Shown here: positions 3,851-6,480 of the stretch, in pieces
Layout of the letters: each line of letters opens with the position of its first letter
Position numbering within the stretch: position 1 is the stretch's first letter
Assembly: GCA_947623795.1 (NCBI GenBank)
Contig: CANQHS010000045.1
Location: 1 to 6,480, forward strand
DNA: 6,480 nt
Source: an uncultured Clostridia bacterium
GTDB lineage: Bacteria; Bacillota; Clostridia; Christensenellales; UBA1242
Reading direction: 5' to 3'
Translations under genes and position numbers: made by a program
The notes under the pieces: model-generated
The model's input: the letters and a program-made list of their open reading frames with translations, nothing else
What the model was told of the DNA's origin: nothing
Database searches by the model: none

Positions 3851-6480
3851 ATGCTTGAAAACATTGTTGTTAAAGGGGCGAAGGAAAACAATCTCAAAAA
3901 TGTTAATGTGACGATTCCAAAAAACAAATTGGTGGTTTTTTCTGGCGTTTCTGGTTGCGGGAAATCCACTCTTGCGTTTGACACAATTTTTGCAGAAGGG
4001 CAAAGGCGCTATATGGAAAGCCTGTCAAGTTACGCACGCCAATTTTTGGGCCAAATGACCAAGCCAGATGTTGAGAGCATAGATGGGCTTAGCCCTGCCA
4101 TTTCAATTGACCAAAAAAGCACGAACAACAATCCGCGTTCCACTGTTGGCACGATAACTGAAATTTATGATTATGTGAGATTATTGTTCGCGCGAATTGG
4201 CAAGCCATTTTGTCCAAAATGCGGCAAGCCGATATCCGTTCAAACGCTGGACCAAATTGTTGACCGCGTTATGGACGAAGTTAAGGATGGCTCAAAAATG
4301 CTCGTTATGGCACCAATCGTCCGCGGGCAGAAGGGCAGCCACGAAAAGACACTTGAAGGTCTAAGAAAGGACGGATTTGTGCGCGTTATGGTGGATAAGG
4401 TTGTTTATTCGCTTGACGACAGCATTGTTTTGGACAAAAACAAACGCCACGATGTTTATGTGGTGGTGGATAGAATTGTTAAGAAGGAAGGAATTATTTC
4501 AAGGCTAACCGAATCTGTCAATAAATGTTTGCAGATGGCGGATGGACTTGTTATTATTAACGCGGACGATGAAAACAAATTGTATAGCGTGAAATATAGT
4601 TGTGTCGATTGCGGCATTTCAATTCCAGACATAGAGCCTACATTATTTAGTTTTAATAATCATGCGGGGGCTTGCCCTAAATGCGGCGGACTTGGATATG
4701 TCATTAAAATAAGCGAAAACGCAATCGTTAAAAATGACAGATTTTCCATTAACGAAGGCGCGTTGGCAGTTTTGGGCTTTAATATTGACGCCACGGGCAT
4801 GACAAAAAAAGCCTTGGCGAAATTGGCAAGAAAATATAACTTTACGCTCGACACTCCTTATTATAAAATTCCCAAAGAGGCTCGCCAGGCTTTGATTAAT
4901 GGCGAAAGCGGGGACAAGGATTTGATTGCCCCAAATTTGCATCAATATGTCGTGCAGAGAGATGCTTTGTTTATGGGCATAATCCCAGACTTGCTAAGGC
5001 GTTTTCAAGAGAGCCAAAGCGAATACATCAAGGACGAAATCTATAAGCTTATGAGCGAAGATATCTGCCCAGAATGTTTAGGCAAAAGGCTAAATCCTAG
5101 TGCACTATCTATAAAAATCAACAACAAAAACATTGCCGAGCTATGCGATTTGTCCATTTTGAAATTATATGATTTTATTTCAAATTTGAAACTCACAAAA
5201 ACTGAGCAGAGCATTGCTGAGAGCATAATCCACGAAATTTTAGGGAGATTGCATTTCTTGATTGATGTTGGGCTTGGATATCTTTCTTTGTCCAGGCGTG
5301 CGGGCACGCTTTCGGGCGGGGAGAGCCAACGCATAAGGCTCGCAACGCAGATCGGCAGCGGGCTTAGCGGCGTTTTGTATATTCTAGACGAGCCTAGCAT
5401 AGGCTTGCATCAACGCGACAACGACAAACTTATTGCAACACTCAAAAATTTGCGTGATTTAGGCAACACTCTTATTGTGGTTGAGCATGATGAGGACACA
5501 ATTCGTTCGGCAGATTATATTGTAGATATAGGGCCGCTTGCCGGCGTGCATGGTGGCGAAATTGTTGCGACGGGAAGCGTCGACGATTTGATTGCAAGCG
5601 AAAAATCGATGACAGGCAAATTTTTGTCCGGCGAAATGAAAATTGAAGTGCCCAAAAAGCGAAGAGAAATTAAAAATGAATATATTCGTTTGCTTGGCTG
5701 CAAAGAACATAACATCAAAGATCTTGATGTTGCAATTCCAAAAGGCGTTTTAACTTGCATAACGGGCGTTAGCGGAAGCGGAAAATCCACACTAGTTAAT
5801 GACATTTTTTACCAAGCACTTTTCAACAAATTGAATAGGCGAGATAAAGAGAAAAATCTAATCGATATTTTAGGCATCGAGGAAATCGATAAGGTTATTC
5901 AAATCGACCAAACTCCAATCGGCAGAACTCCGCGCAGCAATCCCGCCACCTTTTCAGGCGTGTTCACAGATATAAGAAAGTTGTTTGCCTCAACACCAAC
6001 CGCAAAGGAAAAAGGTTTTGACCTTGGATATTTCAGTTTTAACATCGAGGGCGGAAGATGTGAGGCGTGTGCGGGCGATGGCGTTAAAAGGCTTAGAATG
6101 TATTTTATGGCGGATGTGTTCGTTCCGTGCGAAGTGTGCGGCGGAAAACGCTATTCGCGCGAAGTCTTGGATGTTAAATATAAAGGCAAATCAATTTATG
6201 ATGTGCTTGAAATGACAATTGACGAGGCGTATGAATTTTTCGATGCATTGCCACAAATAAAACGAAAATTGCAAACTTTGGTTGATGTCGGATTAGGATA
6301 CGTGAAACTTGGTCAAAGTGCCACAACACTCTCGGGCGGTGAGGCTCAGCGACTTAAACTCGCAACCGAACTAACCCGCCGCGACACGGGCAACACTGTT
6401 TATGTTCTAGATGAGCCTACAACAGGTTTGCACTCATATGATGTTAAAAAATTGGTGGATATTTTGCAACGCCTTGTTGG
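3851..6480 (+). CDS. uvrA: UvrA, excinuclease ABC subunit A (C-terminus beyond the right edge)
   Basis: UvrA is the damage-sensing ATPase of nucleotide excision repair. As a dimer it scans DNA and delivers UvrB. The frame is open for 876 codons, and about 60-70 more residues are expected beyond the window. Two ABC modules are present. Module 1 has Walker A GVSGCGKST (32-40), signature LSGGE (487-491) and Walker B ILDEP (511-515). Module 2 has Walker A GVSGSGKST (639-647), signature LSGGE (827-831) and Walker B VLDEP (852-856). Zinc-binding cysteines are at 251/254/275/278 and 737/740/760/763, the latter in GGRCEACAGDG and PCEVCGGKRY, the DNA-binding finger. Further CxxC pairs lie at 121/124 and 406/409. 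The UvrB-binding and insertion regions are present between about 125 and 400. Landmark segments FAEGQRRYMESLSSYARQFL and QIDQTPIGRTPRSNPAT are intact. The first Walker A has Cys36 where Ser is usual. No frameshift or internal stop was found. It is expressed from its own promoter, divergent from the peptidase and separate from uvrB. Confidence 0.98.
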   Translation, partial: MLENIVVKGAKENNLKNVNVTIPKNKLVVFSGVSGCGKSTLAFDTIFAEGQRRYMESLSSYARQFLGQMTKPDVESIDGLSPAISIDQKSTNNNPRSTVGTITEIYDYVRLLFARIGKPFCPKCGKPISVQTLDQIVDRVMDEVKDGSKMLVMAPIVRGQKGSHEKTLEGLRKDGFVRVMVDKVVYSLDDSIVLDKNKRHDVYVVVDRIVKKEGIISRLTESVNKCLQMADGLVIINADDENKLYSVKYSCVDCGISIPDIEPTLFSFNNHAGACPKCGGLGYVIKISENAIVKNDRFSINEGALAVLGFNIDATGMTKKALAKLARKYNFTLDTPYYKIPKEARQALINGESGDKDLIAPNLHQYVVQRDALFMGIIPDLLRRFQESQSEYIKDEIYKLMSEDICPECLGKRLNPSALSIKINNKNIAELCDLSILKLYDFISNLKLTKTEQSIAESIIHEILGRLHFLIDVGLGYLSLSRRAGTLSGGESQRIRLATQIGSGLSGVLYILDEPSIGLHQRDNDKLIATLKNLRDLGNTLIVVEHDEDTIRSADYIVDIGPLAGVHGGEIVATGSVDDLIASEKSMTGKFLSGEMKIEVPKKRREIKNEYIRLLGCKEHNIKDLDVAIPKGVLTCITGVSGSGKSTLVNDIFYQALFNKLNRRDKEKNLIDILGIEEIDKVIQIDQTPIGRTPRSNPATFSGVFTDIRKLFASTPTAKEKGFDLGYFSFNIEGGRCEACAGDGVKRLRMYFMADVFVPCEVCGGKRYSREVLDVKYKGKSIYDVLEMTIDEAYEFFDALPQIKRKLQTLVDVGLGYVKLGQSATTLSGGEAQRLKLATELTRRDTGNTVYVLDEPTTGLHSYDVKKLVDILQRLV

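Noticed and set aside
5041..5400. Minus-strand frame of 119 codons within uvrA
   Set aside because: It is the complement of conserved UvrA coding sequence including the first LSGGE and Walker B region; no independent support.
5985..6215. Plus-strand frame of 76 codons within uvrA
   Set aside because: It is an alternative frame across the conserved second zinc finger of UvrA, which is clearly read in the other frame.

Overview
The window is a piece of an AT-rich bacterial chromosome, most likely a low-GC Gram-positive (Bacillota, Clostridia-like, possibly an uncultivated gut lineage). The evidence is the strong GGAGG-type ribosome binding sites, consensus sigma-A promoters with extended -10 elements, a lipobox lipoprotein, an M3-family oligoendopeptidase and clostridial-looking UvrA and UvrB sequences. 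Stops are TAA or TAG and TGG encodes Trp, so the standard genetic code fits. The taxonomic placement is an inference from sequence style, not from a search.

Layout, left to right. (1) Positions 1-878, minus strand: a tight three-gene operon read leftward. Two small homologous proteins (475-837, then 110-469), each an apparent winged-helix domain with a C-terminal membrane helix, lead into the first 34 codons of uvrB, which runs off the left edge. The junctions are only 5 and 6 nt. (2) Positions 838-1012: a divergent promoter region. The rightward promoter, for a lipoprotein gene, has a run of nine G between its -35 and -10 boxes, an arrangement typical of phase-variable promoters. (3) 1013-1729, plus strand: a 238-residue secreted lipoprotein of unknown function. 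(4) 1731-1757: a GCAA-tetraloop hairpin with U-tracts on both strands, a bidirectional terminator between two convergent genes. (5) 1806-3566, minus strand: an M3-family oligoendopeptidase (PepF-like). (6) 3567-3850: a divergent intergenic region holding a GC-rich dispersed-type repeat, and separate promoters for the peptidase and uvrA. (7) 3851-6480, plus strand: uvrA, open to the right edge (876 residues visible, an estimated 60-70 missing).

UvrA and UvrB cooperate in nucleotide excision repair: the UvrA dimer finds damage and loads UvrB. In many Bacillota the two genes are adjacent and co-directional. Here they lie on opposite strands about 3.7 kb apart, separated by the peptidase and the lipoprotein, and uvrB is instead co-transcribed with the two small putative winged-helix membrane proteins. 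No LexA-type operator could be recognised at either promoter.

The two observations most worth following are the G9 tract in the lipoprotein promoter and the paralogous membrane-anchored winged-helix pair coupled to uvrB. Neither is proven by sequence alone.
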